DNA from: Strongylocentrotus droebachiensis
Lineage: Eukaryota > Echinodermata > Echinoidea > Camarodonta > Strongylocentrotidae
NCBI GenBank assembly: GCA_035222895.1
Contig: JAVYIG010005341.1
Coordinates: 62,001 to 126,000, forward strand
Direction of reading: 5' to 3'
DNA length: 64,000 nt
A program made the translations under genes and the position numbers. The notes under the pieces are model-generated. The model was given only the letters and a program-made list of their open reading frames with translations, ran no database searches and had not been told where the DNA came from. Below, piece by piece: positions 11,701 through 22,860 of the stretch. The number at the start of each line of letters is the position of its first letter. Position 1 is the first letter of the stretch.

Positions 11701-13015
11701 GCTTTCGACATCAGTCCAAAGGGAGGCTTAGACAATGCCTTAGGTAGTCTAGTCTCCAAACAGGAGACAGCTTAGGGTTAGCTGGTTGTTGTAGAAAAAA
11801 CAAACAGAGACAGAAATCAGAAATCACTGATTTGAAAACAGCCGGTAGCGAGAAACCCACTGGGAAGCTCGTTGCCTCAAAACAGCAGTGACGGACTCTG
11901 ATTACCCTCAGGGTTAGCTGGGGAATTGTGTCTGAAAGAAGCCCGAACAACAGTGCTCAAGGACTGGCCAGCCACAGGGCTTAGCTCCACTGATAAACGA
12001 TCACATATGCCAAAGCCAACTGGGAGATAAGAGTCCCAGACAGGCCCGCAGCCCGGGGAAAGCCAAACCCAAGAGGGGGAGGGTGAGTCCCGATCCAGCT
12101 TCCCACTCCTTCCTTGGATGAGTAGCAAGGGTAGTGGGAGAAGAGAACCTAGCCACCACCAAAAGGAAAAAGGCTAGCCACAGTACAGAGCCTCTCAGAG
12201 GCCGAGCTCGGCAAGACGGTCCCCGAAACTAAATTGGGTACCGGATTACACCAGAAAAGTGAAACTCGGCTCAGACAAGACACATCTGGGGCAGGGGTCA
12301 TGCTCCTAACTGTCCCCGGGTGACTGATGGGACCATGGTAAACCCTGTTGCCCAACAAGATGCTTCAACGCAGTCTGAACAGCTGGAGAGAAGGCAGGCC
12401 GAGGTATAAACTTTACTACCGTCCACTCCGTCTAAGTCACAGTCAGAGATCTCAGAAGTCTTGTGAGACCGGCACCCTTGCATTTCACAGACGTGGAGAT
12501 CCAACATTGTTAGTGAAACTGGGGTCACTCCCAAACGAGAACAGAGCTTGGGGAGCTCAGTGTGATGACTTCTACATGACTGGCCATCCAAAGTGCGACG
12601 CACCCGAAACACCGCTTGTGTGGGGTGAGAGAAGTCTCGAGCGAGAGCCTGTGATGCCCTTACACCCCCCCCCCCCCTCCTGAACCAAGCTCACTCACTA
12701 ATGAGCTAAACGCAGCAGCCATAACTAGAGGGGGAGGAGCAAAATCTCCTAACTCACAAGATACCTGTCACCGAACTGGCAAACCACTGTCAGCGGTATT
12801 CCTGTGGAGGGAGCCCCTTGTCTGAAGAGAAGGGAAGCATGGGCCGCATCTGGCAGAGCTGGTGTGGAGGTCTCAGGCAAGTATTTCTCCAGGAGAGCCT
12901 GGGCGTCGGCTGCCAAACCACGAGGGGCTTGGGGGGCGCGCAAGTGTGTGACCCAGGATGAGTTTGGACGTGTGCTGGTGGTGCTCCGATTAAACGGGCC
13001 ATCCACCTACTTTCT
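11700..13015 (-). pseudogene. Remainder of the DIRS-like element, possible gag remnant
   Basis: This GC-richer block continues directly upstream of the recombinase relic and has the same base composition. On the minus strand short frames such as STTSTRPNSSWVTHLRAPQA (about 12990-12930) and a Ser/Pro/Arg-rich stretch look like the low-complexity start of a DIRS gag. I cannot recognise reverse transcriptase or RNase H motifs, so the middle of the element appears deleted or too decayed. A C-run lies at about 12665-12677. The assignment rests mainly on continuity with the recombinase and is uncertain. Confidence 0.35.
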
Positions 13016-13179
13016 GAGAAGCAATCATCAATAAAAAATATATCATCTTTAAAAGCTCATTGTATGGAGTCTTTTGGGATCATCGATCTTTATATTGGAT
13101 CAACATTTTATAGTTTTATCATCGTTTTACATCTTAAATTTGTTCTTTTTGTTTTTTATACAAAATTTGAAAGAAATTC

Positions 13180-13400
13180 ATCAAGAAATGTGGTCTGCAG
13201 AGTGCACACAGGACATCTATCATAATATGACTTTTAACCCTATAGAAAACGGAACACTGGAGCAGCATCACTAACAATTATAGGTGTGTACTGCATAGAA
13301 TATACCGAGATACACCTCTCATACAAAATTTGAAAGAAATCCGTCAAGGAATGTGGCGGTAAGAGTGCACACAAGAATATGAATCCAAAGGGGATACAAT
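13180..13400 (+). repeat. ~135-bp repeat units, family also at 24120-24535
   Basis: The blocks 'ttgaaagaaattcatcaaga', 'gtgcacacaggacatctat' and 'tataggtgtgtactgcatag' recur about 135 bp apart here and again at 24120-24535. They form a dispersed tandem family without coding meaning. Confidence 0.65.
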
Positions 13401-13604
13401 GACATGAAACAACGTGAAAGCCTCTCATGGCAGACACAAATTCACATATCATGCAAATCATGTCCACATGTCAATCTAAATGTTACCACCACACTCATCA
13501 ATCGTGAATGCATTGCAATTATGATTATCCCAGTAATTGCCTTGTACTTAAACACATGGGTGGAGAGTGGCAAATTAATGGGATTAATGTCATACCAAGG
13601 GACA

Positions 13605-13999
13605 TAGAGTACCGAAGCTGTGACGTCATAAAAATCTATTTTTAGAATTTCTCAATTTTTTCTTCATATTCCGAAAGAACATCAAAAATAATGTCCAAAT
13701 GTCGAAAACCAATTGAATATGTTAAATATCGGCTGAGATATGACCATCTGAATAAATATACTCCCCATAGGAACTAAGTGTTATATGCTCTGGCTCCTAA
13801 TGGTTAGGAGCCAGAGCATATAACACTGAGCTCCCATAGGACATATATTCATTCAGATGGTCATATCTCAGCCAATACTTAACATATTCAATTGGTTTTC
13901 GACATTTGGACATTATTTCTGGTGTTCTTTCGGAATATGAAGAAAAAATTGAGAAATTCTAAAAATAGATTTTTGATGACGTCACACTTCTCCACTCTA
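13605..13999. mobile_element. Foldback (near-perfect palindromic) element, 395 bp
   Basis: Two arms of about 190 bp are almost exact inverted copies. The left arm runs from TAGAGTACCGAAG through TGTGACGTCATAAAAATC to the centre, and the right arm mirrors it, ending TGATGACGTCACACTTCTCC then ACTCTA. The centre near 13803 is 'ggctcctaatggttaggagcc'. TA at both edges fits a TA target duplication as in Tc1/mariner-type MITEs. A half copy ending identically is at 15856-15926. The full hairpin would be very stable in single-stranded DNA or RNA. Confidence 0.85.
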
Positions 14000-15320
14000 T
14001 TAGTGCCAAGCTTCCATTAGAACAGGCATAAGAATGGAGTTTGTTGAAGAAAAAAAACGAAAATTATAAATATTTAAAAACATGATCAAACGGAGCCGAA
14101 GGCAAGGTGAAAAAAAGGGGGGGGGGGGGGGGGTTAAGGGAGCAGAGGGAAATTTAGGTAGGTACTTAAAACTGGCATTTGCAAAGAACTTTCAATGTAA
14201 TTTTGCACTTCGGGAGTTACATGTTATGTTAAACATCAACGAATGCACATAGACTAGCCCGGTACATCTAACTTTCTAGCGAATTCGCGACATTACATTT
14301 AACTTTCTCGGTACTGCCTGGGAGTGTAATTTCTACATCTTTATCTAACCAAGACCACTTCCATTTATCTTTAACATCTTTATCCTAATTCTGTACGATG
14401 TGTTCTTCCTTTCAGTCCAAAATTCACTGCATTTTGAAGTCGGATGCTTCCGATAATCAAGGATTTATTTTACAAAATAAAGTTCAAGCACTCAGTGTAT
14501 CACGATTGTAATTCGTAAGCAAACATGGCCGCCGTGCATGGGCTCATGTCAGTTTTTTTCAGATCGTGCATGCAACGCCATGAGGCTTACAATACGGGTC
14601 GTTGATTGGTCAATTTCCGAAAAAATTACGTAAATGTTTCTCGTCTACAAGCGAGCGACTTTGCTTTGTCTATGATGTCATTATAAAGCTACAGGCGCCG
14701 TAATTATTGCTGGCATACTCAAACACTTATCATGCTATCGTGTTTATAAAATGCGTCTTTTGAGAGACGATCTCTGGTTTTTTAAAGCTAGTATATAACT
14801 CAATTTACGTACTAAATACATCACCCTTCACAACCTCTACCCCCCAAATTTTAAACCGGATTCACATTGAACTCAGAGAGGACACATTTTGGCATTAAAA
14901 ACACTAAAAACCACTGAAACGCAGAGGATTCTCATGCCTGTAGAAGTCTCAACTCTTGGATTGAAATTGAAGCGTATATACACCTGTACCACTATATAAC
15001 AACACTTTAATAAACTGATAAGTTCTAGAGGAGAGTGTGCTATGAGTACATAATGCAAGCGTGTTAGGTGTAACTGTGTGATAAAAAAAATTCTTCTTAA
15101 AAACTTTAACAAGGGAAACGCACTCGGCGGTCTCACCTGCATTACGCAATTCGATATGATGAAAAATTGAGGTTGGAACATTATTTATAGGCAGGGTGGC
15201 CCATTAGCAGGCCCTGAAAAATGAAATCCTCTGAATGAAATCAGCATTTTGAAGTGAATATTGACTAAGAGTCATGAACAAATAACAAAAATTGATTATT
15301 TATTCTCATATTAAGTTGTG
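14000..15320. other. Intron DNA, no gene recognised
   Basis: The stretch has a G-run at 14117-14133 and a slightly CpG-rich patch (14515-14700) with ACATGGCCGCC and GATTGGTCAAT, which resemble YY1 and CCAAT sites, but no supported exon follows. Overlapping minus-strand frames at 14873-15181 have no family resemblance. Confidence 0.35.
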
Positions 15321-15329
15321 AAAACATAA

Positions 15330-15790
15330 TCAGAGTCTACTGACCTAAAATGACCTTTGATAAATACTTGATAACCCTTGGTACAAGTTTCATGGAATTT
15401 GAACAAACACTTTTGAAAATATGCTAAAAATTCAAAATCTTGATGCCACAAAAAAGTCTATGTTTGTTGACCTAAAAAAACCTTTGACCTTAACTTAGTG
15501 ACTTGAATTCTACTCAGATAATTGGGGATACTTGATTACCCTATAGTCCAAGTTTCATTCACTAAGAACTTATACTTTCAAAGTAATATCAAAAATTCAA
15601 AAACTTAACCTTAGGTTAAGTTTTCAATGATAATGCCACAACATAGTCTAAATCTGTCGACCTGAAATGACCTTTGACCTTGACTTTGTGACCTGAAATT
15701 CAACTCACATGATTGGGGATACTTGATAACCCTATAGTCCCAGTTTCATTGACTAAGGACTTTTACTTTTTTTTATATAAAAAATTCAAA
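15330..15790 (+). repeat. ~190-bp tandem units with TGACCTTTGACCT cores
   Basis: Three diverged units share 'ttggggatacttgat', 'ccctatagtcc(a/c)agtttcatt' and 'gacc...tgacctttgacctt'. A perfect TGACCTTTGACCT lies at 15668-15680. The family is distinct from, but related in motif use to, the CGGAGGCAT elements. Confidence 0.7.
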
Positions 15791-15855
15791 AACTATACAT
15801 TAAATATAATGCAGCGTAGCCACCGTCGTCACCGGAAAAGCGGCTCGTAATGTTA

Positions 15856-15926
15856 TGAAAATGAAGAAAAAATTGAGAAATTCCAAAAATAGATTTTTTG
15901 ATGACGTCACACTTCACCACTCTATT
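15856..15926 (+). mobile_element. Half copy of the 13.6-kb foldback element
   Basis: 'gaagaaaaaattgagaaatt', 'aaaaatagattttttgatga' and CGTCACACTTC...CCACTCTA match the right arm of the element at 13605-13999. The opposite arm is missing. Confidence 0.75.
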
Positions 15927-16657
15927 TCATAATCTCTCACGCAGAGCTGCAAGGCTCTGTCCAAGTTTAAACGAGAGAAACAAAAGTGGGGTCGTGATAC
16001 CCCACCTGATTTACATTGGTTCCTGTGTTATAGTGGTGGGGTGTAATTTAATGACAGCTTTTCGTTATGTCGTAAAGGTGCTTAACAGATATGAAGGATT
16101 GCATAACGGTGAAGGGATGACGAATCGTTGACGACAATGGGATGTTTGCTAAACGTGATTGGTGAAACAGTGTAACTAGAGTTTTTTTATTTACTGTCTT
16201 TCAACAGTAGAAACATTTAGGGTAGAGAGTATCGGGGAAGCACACATATACAAATATAGCTGGTTAGGTCTAGATTTTCTCTACCCAAATATTGCCAATA
16301 ATTTAAATTTATGAGAGCTTCCCGCTTCTAACGTGCCAGCGCTCATGCAACATCACTCACTGTGCGTGCAGTTTGTGTGGAATGATCTCGGGGCTAAAAA
16401 AGTTTATGCTCCAATGACCTGTTGTACACATGTTATAACAGGAATGCAGAAGAAAAAGTTCCTGTAGGCTCATTGGTTAGCACAGAATCTATTTTTGCAA
16501 GTGAAAAATATATCAATCCTTGAAGCTTGAAAATGGCAGTCTAGGTCTCATGTTAATGAAACTTGTACCGGTAGTCCTTATAGCACGACAGATCCTGGAC
16601 ATTAAATTATGACTGATTGGTATAGGTAGACTAATGATAACAGGAAGAAAAGCTTAC

Positions 16658-16847
16658 TTTGTAAATGATTTGTTCTCAGTTTGAAGACATGACTAAGATC
16701 TCTCATGATAGGTAGCACCTGATTGGCTCTATCTCTCTCATGTTGAAACCCATTGTCTGTGTCTTGGTGACCTCCCTTCATGACCTCCGACATCTTCTGG
16801 GTCAGGTTAGAAAATAAACCTCGCTTCACCTTGGCACGTATAGGAGG
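16658..16847 (-). CDS. Sorting nexin exon (PX-BAR linker and start of BAR domain)
   Basis: An acceptor CTGTCTAG (16848-16849) opens a 190-bp exon in phase 0, closed by the donor GTAAGC (16652-16657) in phase 1. It codes 63 residues starting PPIRAKVKRGLF, with MSEVMKGG and the segment DTDNGFQHERDRANQVLP. In the SNX5/6/32 group the corresponding stretch also runs from a basic patch after the PX domain to an F..ER motif, then into the first BAR helix. The basic, amphipathic KVKRGLFSNLTQKM segment matches the membrane-inserting helix position of PX-BAR nexins. It follows the exon at 18379-18491 and joins in phase to 376-463. Confidence 0.88.
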
Positions 16848-17048
16848 CTAGACAGACAAGAGTAAAAAAAACCTGATTACTTCTATATCATGCATTCTGT
16901 ATTCATCTGTTTAAACATTGACAATGCTAGATGCTTCACTAAATGATAATGAAAAATGCCTTTTTTAATATCAGCTAATTATAAGGGAAGAAAACCCCTT
17001 TTAAACGTAAACAGAATCTACTGATGTAATCATGTTATGGATAACAAG

Positions 17049-17100
17049 AACAAAATTGACTCTGCGCAGTCGAAAAATATGCCTCCGCCTACAACATTAT
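17049..17100 (+). mobile_element. CGGAGGCAT-family left end only
   Basis: 'attgactctgcgcagtcga' followed by AATATGCCTCCGCC is a solo left end of the family. The adjoining sequence does not match the body of the full copies. Confidence 0.6.
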
Positions 17101-18370
17101 CAGTATTTTTCATTATTATTTCCTGAGAGCATAGCCAGTAGATAGTATTGTTATCTTTGCACCCGTCACACCCTAGCTGCCAGGCACAATTTGTAGACAC
17201 CACAAACAAGTTTGTTTGCCTATCACTTCCTTTGACGTCAGAATGCCCGGGCCTGCTATTTACCAATTGACTGCTCACCACGTACATGTACGTGTTCTGG
17301 CTCTTGCTTGTCTGTGCGCACCACGTAGATGTACGTGCTTAGTGCATTGCACTTTCAAGACCGTAGCACTGCATAAGGCCTAGCCCTACTGTGTAATTAG
17401 CACTGCAATGATGTTATACAGGTCTCGAACAGTAGATGGCGCTCTTCCCAAAAAATACCAGCTTTTTTAGTACAGTGAACAGTTTTTGTACAGTACAAAA
17501 ATGCTGTAGCACAGGCGTTATGAACGCGTTTTCAGCCAATAGCAGTCAAGTGGTTAAAGGGATTGGGTAACTTTGTCTCAGTTTCTGAAACAAAACCCTG
17601 GATTTAGCTCATGCTGCAATGATAATTATAATTTTTTTTTTTCCTTCTCAACCATCACACCCCCCCCCCCTACCCCTTAGTAAAAAAAAAAAGGATTCAG
17701 GGAAAAAAAAATGGCATCTAACAATATTCCCCCCCCCCCCCCCCCCCCTCCCCCTTTGAGTAAGAAAATTGGGGAAAAATCCGGAAAATAAGGGGAAAAT
17801 CGGGGTAAATCGGGAAGAAGAAAGAAGAAAAAAAATGGAAAAAAAATGGAATAATTATCAGGCCTGGGTCATTGAAGAACCCATGATTTTTACAAGCCGA
17901 TGGCCTGTCTGATTACCAAGATATTTATGATTGGAAATCGAAATCAAATTTTGTGTTTTCATAACACTACAGTCTATTGGGGAAAACGAGTATGGTAAAA
18001 CCGGTCACTCAAAGATTTTTACTTTTTTTGAAGCACTTCATGATCATTTTAAATCGCAATTTGTTTAGGGCTTCAATATTACACCATATCACAGACACTG
18101 ATAACACGTAGGGCCATGCATCTCAGATTTAACATTGTTAAACGATGCCTTTAACAACCATGCCATGGTGGCATAATAGTGGTTAAGTTACCATTTCAAA
18201 CGGTTTGATTACATTCTAATCACCAGTGATCATGTTACAGTGTCTACCTTTTCCTTCTTCTTTAATTACTTGTGAAAAAATAGAAAGGGGCAAAGTTTTG
18301 AGTGAAGAAGCACAAATAAGTAAATTTGATAACACTTTGCTAGATGACTCATGAATGACATGAATGAAAT
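17100..18370. other. Intron DNA with homopolymer cluster
   Basis: The stretch contains two variants of 'caccacgta(c/g)atgtacgtg' (17276 and 17319) and C-runs and A-runs between 17628 and 17850 with repeated 'ggggaaaatc' motifs. No exon is supported. Confidence 0.4.
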
Positions 18371-18378
18371 TAACTTAC

Positions 18379-18491
18379 ATCTATTGCTGTGAGGAATTTA
18401 GCAAGAGTTTCATCCTTGCCTAAGGTACTGTGTTTGATGACCAGGCTGAGGTACTTCTCTAAATGACGGCAGTCTTTATGGAACTCATCAC
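18379..18491 (-). CDS. Sorting nexin exon (C-terminal PX helices)
   Basis: An acceptor ATCAAGCAG opens a 113-bp exon in phase 1. It closes at the donor GTAAGT (18373-18378) in phase 0. The product begins GDEFHKDCRHLEKYL and continues SLVIKHSTLGKDETLAKFLT. This is the classic end of a PX domain: an acidic/aromatic start, then L..YL..+..H..L.....L..FL, the helices that pack behind the lipid pocket. The upstream neighbour is the 30-nt exon at 21089-21118 and the downstream neighbour is the exon at 16658-16847. Codon phase agrees at both junctions. Confidence 0.92.
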
Positions 18492-18639
18492 CTGCTTGAT
18501 TAATGAAAGTGAAAAAAAGGTTTTGAAAAAAGGGATAAAGTTTTAATATCTTTCTTGTATGAAAATCAAGCTCTAGCCACAATGTGTTGAAGAAACTGGC
18601 AGGGATATTTATATACTATTGGATGGCATTGAGTGTGAT

Positions 18640-18815
18640 ACTATAGTATTAATGACTGCTTTGAGAGAAATAAATGTTTTTATACGCTCAAGGGAAGGTT
18701 AGAATTGTGCTATTACCCGAGGCGTGCCGAGGGGAATAGCCCAATTGTAACCTTCCCGAGAGCGTATAAAAACAACTATTTCTCGAATATTAAAGCAGTC
18801 ATTAATACTTTTATA
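18640..18815. mobile_element. Palindromic MITE
   Basis: 'agtattaatgactgcttt' and 'tttttatacgctc' at the left are mirrored by 'gagcgtataaaaac' and 'aaagcagtcattaatact' at the right. The arms are about 78 bp around the centre 'cccgaggcgtgccgagggg'. No coding content is seen. Confidence 0.8.
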
Positions 18816-18867
18816 TGCCGAAAAAAAATAGACTAAAAAATAAAAAAATAAAAAAACTTTTTTTTTT

Positions 18868-18955
18868 GGTCGAAGATGAGATTCGAACTCTTGCGTACAA
18901 AAGGTGATGTATCTAAAGTCAGCGCCTCAGACCTCTTGGCCATCGCGCGCTATTA
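18868..18955 (-). tRNA. tRNA-Leu/Ser-like sequence, probably SINE head or pseudogene
   Basis: On the minus strand GCGCGATGGCCAAGAGGTCT and GAGGCGCTGACTTTAGA give a class II tRNA D-arm and anticodon region. They are followed by a long variable region and GAGTTCGAATCTC, a good T-arm/box B. The acceptor stem (GCGCG against the 3' CTTCGACC) does not pair well. A- and T-rich runs follow. It shares 'tttgtacgcaagag' with the SINE head at 5941, so a SINE relic is more likely than a working tRNA gene. Confidence 0.5.
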
Positions 18956-18959
18956 ACAT

Positions 18960-20060
18960 GCTTGGCAGTTTTGTACGATATATACATTAAAATGGATTGA
19001 AACCGGCTTCGCGTGTGATGAATGCTTCGCAAAAGCTCCATATACGGACTCTTCTTTTACTTTTGCAATGCATATTAGCACGAACTTAGATCAAGATCTA
19101 TCGGCAGCTGTTGTTTTTTTTGTTTTTGGAAGTTTATTTTCGTCTTCATGTCAACAATGCAAGATAAAATTGTCGGTAAGATCGATTGAGATTCAATTGT
19201 ATTGAAATTACTGACCAATTATTCGCACACATACGGTATCCTCCATCGCTCAAACCATTTTTTAACATGTAAACCTATGGGGTAACCATGGAGACTAACC
19301 TATTTTTTTAATAACCATGGTTATTAAAAATATTAAATGTTTTAAGCATGGTTACCGGGAATTTTACAGGAACAGTTGAAGTTTATGAATGCAATTTCGA
19401 CCAATCAGATGGCTGGATTACTTAAGTGAGGTATATAAAAGAATATATTGCACGAGCTACGAGAATATTTTCTTGTATCACACAAAAAACAAAGCCATAT
19501 AATATTATTATTATGTTTATCAGGCTGACTAGCGAATTAACAAAATTTGACTAGCCTCGGTAAATATGGATTTTTGTTTGTGTGTTTGTGATACCGATAT
19601 CGATACAGATGACTGAGCAATACAAAAACCAATATTGGTCAGTCATCCGGGTGCTGCGCTAAAGCTATTGAATACACTGCTTTATTGTACCACTTGGAAT
19701 CCTTATATAGATATGATTTACTGGTGGGAAAAGTAAAAGTCTTGATCCCAGGTGCTCTGCAATTTAAGGCCCGTGCACACCGAACACGACAAACAACAAT
19801 ACGATGCGATCACATCAGTTTACACCCTACACATAACTTAAAAGGTAGTGTGTGGTGTGATGGCGATGTGGTGTTTGATGATGAAAATGTTGTGATGGAA
19901 TTGGTTTGAAATCTTGGATTGGAGCCACAAAAATAATTGTAAAAACAAGAAATTTAATTCGTCATTGAAACGATTTAGGTGGTCTGTCTTTTAATCTGAA
20001 TAACTACATGTATAGCCGATAGTCTTAGCTATAATATATCAAAATTCAGGGAAATATGGA
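18960..20060. other. Intron DNA with dispersed-repeat pieces
   Basis: About 19070-19185 is the inverted copy of the repeat at 4385-4500. 'aatttaattcgtcatt' plus 'ttaggtggtctgtctt' at 19949-19990 recurs at 25057-25100, so it marks the edge of another dispersed element. No exon is supported. Confidence 0.45.
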
Positions 20061-20061
20061 G

Positions 20062-20580
20062 CAACTAGATAGAACTCCACTGCGCGCAGTCGAAAATGAT
20101 GATTACGTCATAGAGCAAGTTTACAAACCAAAAAAAGAAGAAATTTTTCAAATTCAAGTTTCATTGTAATCCATAAACAGGTTCTCAGAATATCGTGATT
20201 ACAAGCTATTTTTGCATACATAATGAGCCCATGACATTTGACCTTTGACCTCATGACCCAAGAATCTACTCAGTTCATTGGCTCTGCAAGATACATACAT
20301 GATCTAAGTTTGGCAGGAATCCATCAATCGGTTCTTGAGATAACGCGATCACGAGCTGTTTTTGCATACATAATGAGCCCTGTGACCTTTGACCTCGTGA
20401 CCCAAAAATCTAATCAGTTCATCGGCTCTGCAAGATACATTCATGGTATAAGTTTGGCAGGAATTCATCTATCGGTTTTTGAGATAACGCGATCACGAGA
20501 ACGGGACGTATGAACGGACGGACGAACAGACAACCCGAAAAACATAATGCCTCCGGCTACTTCGTAACGGAGGCATAAAA
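20062..20580 (+). mobile_element. CGGAGGCAT-family element, complete short copy
   Basis: The copy runs from ACTAGATAGAACTCC and CACTGCGCGCAGTCG to the hairpin ATGCCTCCGGCTAC...CGGAGGCATAAAA. Inside are two ~145-bp units, each with 'ctcagttcattggctctgca', 'ggttcttgagataacgcgat' and a perfect TGACCTTTGACCT (20239-20251, 20383-20395). At about 518 bp it may be close to the minimal form of the family. Confidence 0.8.
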
Positions 20581-21085
20581 ATAAGCGAGATACTGCTCAA
20601 AGAACAACGTCATGTAGATTCATGATGTGAATGAAATTCACCATCCATAGGCATAATACGCAAATTAAGTAAATTACTAAGCAAGGAACTTTACTCATCT
20701 TGTATTCAAATCGCATTTAGACTTTTACATACGTAAGATAAAAATTTAAGTAAAATACTTACTAAGCATTGTGACGTCAGACGGTCAATCAAAAGTAATG
20801 TGCAATTATACGTTGCAATAAATGCGCGCTAATATAATTGTGCGCAGGTATGATACTGTGTTAGAAAGCTTTATGCCTGTCAATCAAGGCCTTTAAATAA
20901 ATGGCTTAAGGGAGCTGTCTTAAATTAAGGGAAAAATAAAAAATACTTACATGTAGCCAAAAGTTTGAACTGAATACCAAAATTGGATAAGTATTTAATC
21001 TAAGCTGAAGATTAAGTAAAATACTTATTTTCAAACTTAAGTATTGAATGAAATACTGGCCCTGGTACTTTATGCCACCTTACCT
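20581..21085. other. Intron DNA, nothing recognised
   Basis: AT-rich, with a loose repetition of 'aagtaaaatactta' around 20748 and 21012. One perfect CRE palindrome TGACGTCA lies at 20772-20779. Confidence 0.4.
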
Positions 21086-21088
21086 TAC

Positions 21089-21118
21089 CCAAGAACTTCC
21101 GAACATCAGACTTAGTGA
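21089..21118 (-). CDS. Sorting nexin 30-nt microexon (PX insert)
   Basis: On the minus strand the acceptor TTGTTGTAG is followed by only 30 bases before a strong GTAAGG donor (21083-21088). Phase is 1 in and 1 out, which fits the exons on both sides. With the split codons it gives V-TKSDVRKFL-G, continuing into GDEFH. In SNX5/6/32 proteins the PX domain has an extra helical insert of about 30 residues after the Pro-rich loop, and this exon lies inside it. A pyrimidine-richer tract lies about 25-40 bases upstream with no earlier AG. The acceptor is weaker than the others, so the exon could start elsewhere. Confidence 0.7.
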
Positions 21119-21800
21119 CTACAACAACATCAGTTCGAGACACATCACATAAGGTAGGTTGGATAAAGGTTGTCAGAGGAAAATTTATATTTTTTTCCCC
21201 CTCATTCTGCAATATCACTGGCAGATTAATTTCTTTGTGCTGTTTGAGATTAAAATCTCTTCAATGTCTGAAAGAATTGTATATTTGGGGCCTGTCACCA
21301 CGAAATGAGTCCAGTTGGTCAAAATTTTTATTCCTGTTTTTAAGTATTATATGAATCTACATTAAGTAAGCTTTAAATTAAGGGGTCACACATTAAAATT
21401 GATAAATTTAATCCAGAAATATGAACAAAAACCTAATTGGACTTTATAAACAATGGGATTACCCAGTTTTTAGATAATTAGGTGTAAAGTTAATGATGCG
21501 TAACATATTATAGTCTGGTCAACAACAACATAGCAACAACACACTTCCCATCATTCGATTTCAATGAAACTTTCAACAAACAAAGAATTTAATAAGTCTA
21601 TTTTTGGAAAAATCTTAAATGTGGTAGGTGGGTCAATTTTCAGTACATACACACTATACATCGCTATTACTACGATTGAGCCTAATGCGACACTGGACTC
21701 ATTATGTGGTGACTGGCCCCATTTGTAGTCCTTATCAAAAAGGCTATTGTTGCTAGAATTTGTTTAATGACATGAAGAGTTATGTTATAATTACCGGTAC
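21119..21800. other. Intron between sorting nexin exons
   Basis: AT-rich intron. No repeat element with clear ends is seen. Confidence 0.5.
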
Positions 21801-21804
21801 TGAC

Positions 21805-21898
21805 CTTTGACCTTTGTACTTTCCTCTCCAAGTTCCTTCCTGGATTTTGCAGCCGTATCAGCAGCTGATGACACAGGCCTTGGTGGCAATGGGGGCAC
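21805..21898 (-). CDS. Sorting nexin exon (PX proline loop and insert)
   Basis: The acceptor GAATATAG opens a 94-bp exon in phase 0. Donor GTCAGT closes it in phase 1. The product starts VPPLPPRPVSSAADTAAK and includes SRKELGEES. The VPPLPP motif directly follows GGII of the previous exon, as in the conserved proline-rich loop of PX domains that contacts phosphoinositide or partner proteins. The LGE that follows at the same spacing as in SNX5/SNX6 supports that subgroup. The AGGTCAAAGGTCA sequence spanning the donor is a perfect DR1-like motif, probably by chance. Confidence 0.9.
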
Positions 21899-21999
21899 CT
21901 ATATTCACACAATATGATGACTTGATAAGCATTCATGTATATTTTAGAGTGATCTCCATTTCATGGGCTGGTTTGATTTGATTTGATTTCTGCATTTTT

Positions 22000-22590
22000 C
22001 CAATTATAATAACAGAATAACAAAGAACATAATATAAACATAAGGTATAATACAAAATATACATACAATGATAACTTCATATCAAAATGTTTTTTGTCTT
22101 TTTACATTTGTACATATAATAACGAAACTTAATATTTCTATAACATATTATTATAAATTTAAAGTATTATCCAAACTATCAGTTGAAAAAGTGCAGGAGA
22201 TCGCAAAGCTTGACTAGGATGGCGGCCTCAAAAAAAAAAAAAAACATCTTAAGGTAAAACTTAAAATGAAAAAGTGTTTAAACGTTCTTTGTGTATGAGT
22301 TTATGAGTGTGCTGTGTGAGTGTGTATTGTGTGTGTGTAAGCGTGTGTGCGTGTGCGTATGTGTGTGTGTGCATATGCACGCAAGCGTGCGTGTTGGTAT
22401 GTGTAGCGAATAGTGGATGTGCACGTAACTCTCTGTTGGATGGTGGAGTGGAAACAAAATGTAGCCTGTTCAATAAAGGAAACCAAGAATACGAAATAGA
22501 ATACGAAATTTGCAAACACGAGTTGCAATTAGTGTGACCAATATTTGAGATATGAATGATAATTGCCTACTGCATGTCGAAATCAATTAT
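22000..22590. repeat. Possible LINE 3' untranslated remnant and (TG)n tract
   Basis: The AT-rich part, with a (TTTGA)n run at about 21970-21990, lies on the downstream side of the LINE fragment at 22591-22860. It includes an interrupted TG microsatellite at 22300-22402. The link to the LINE is inferred from position only. Confidence 0.45.
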
Positions 22591-22860
22591 GTAGGTACTT
22601 CGATATAAGAGATTTTTTAAGAGATGCTTTAAAAGAATAGAGAGATGAACAATGCCTTTATTGAATTGGGTAAGGAGTTCCAAACATCTGGTCCATGATG
22701 TCTTACTGACTTTTGGGCTAATATTATTTTAGGATTTTCTAAGTGATAATTTTTTGAACAACGGGTGAGATATGTGTGAATGTTTGAGTTTAAACTGTAA
22801 ATGTTGTGAAATAAGGAAAGTTGTTGATTATGAGAATATTTATACATGAAAATGCTTGTC
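22591..22860 (-). pseudogene. LINE reverse-transcriptase polyprotein, extreme C-terminus
   Basis: On the minus strand the frame reads HTYLTRCSKNYHLENP and AQKSVRHHGPDVWNSLPNSI before a frame break. This matches the conserved tail found after the reverse transcriptase in CR1/L2/RTE-like non-LTR retrotransposons, with the motif S-x-x-x-x-G-P-x-x-W-N-S-L-P. A frameshift follows within the next 10 codons, where a Phe/Lys-rich tail resumes in another frame. Only this end survives, as is typical of 5'-truncated LINE insertions. It cannot be functional. Confidence 0.75.

Noticed and set aside
21801..21813. DR1 receptor site at the sorting-nexin splice donor
   Set aside because: It is formed by coding bases plus the donor consensus and is not in a repeat; coincidence is more likely than regulation.
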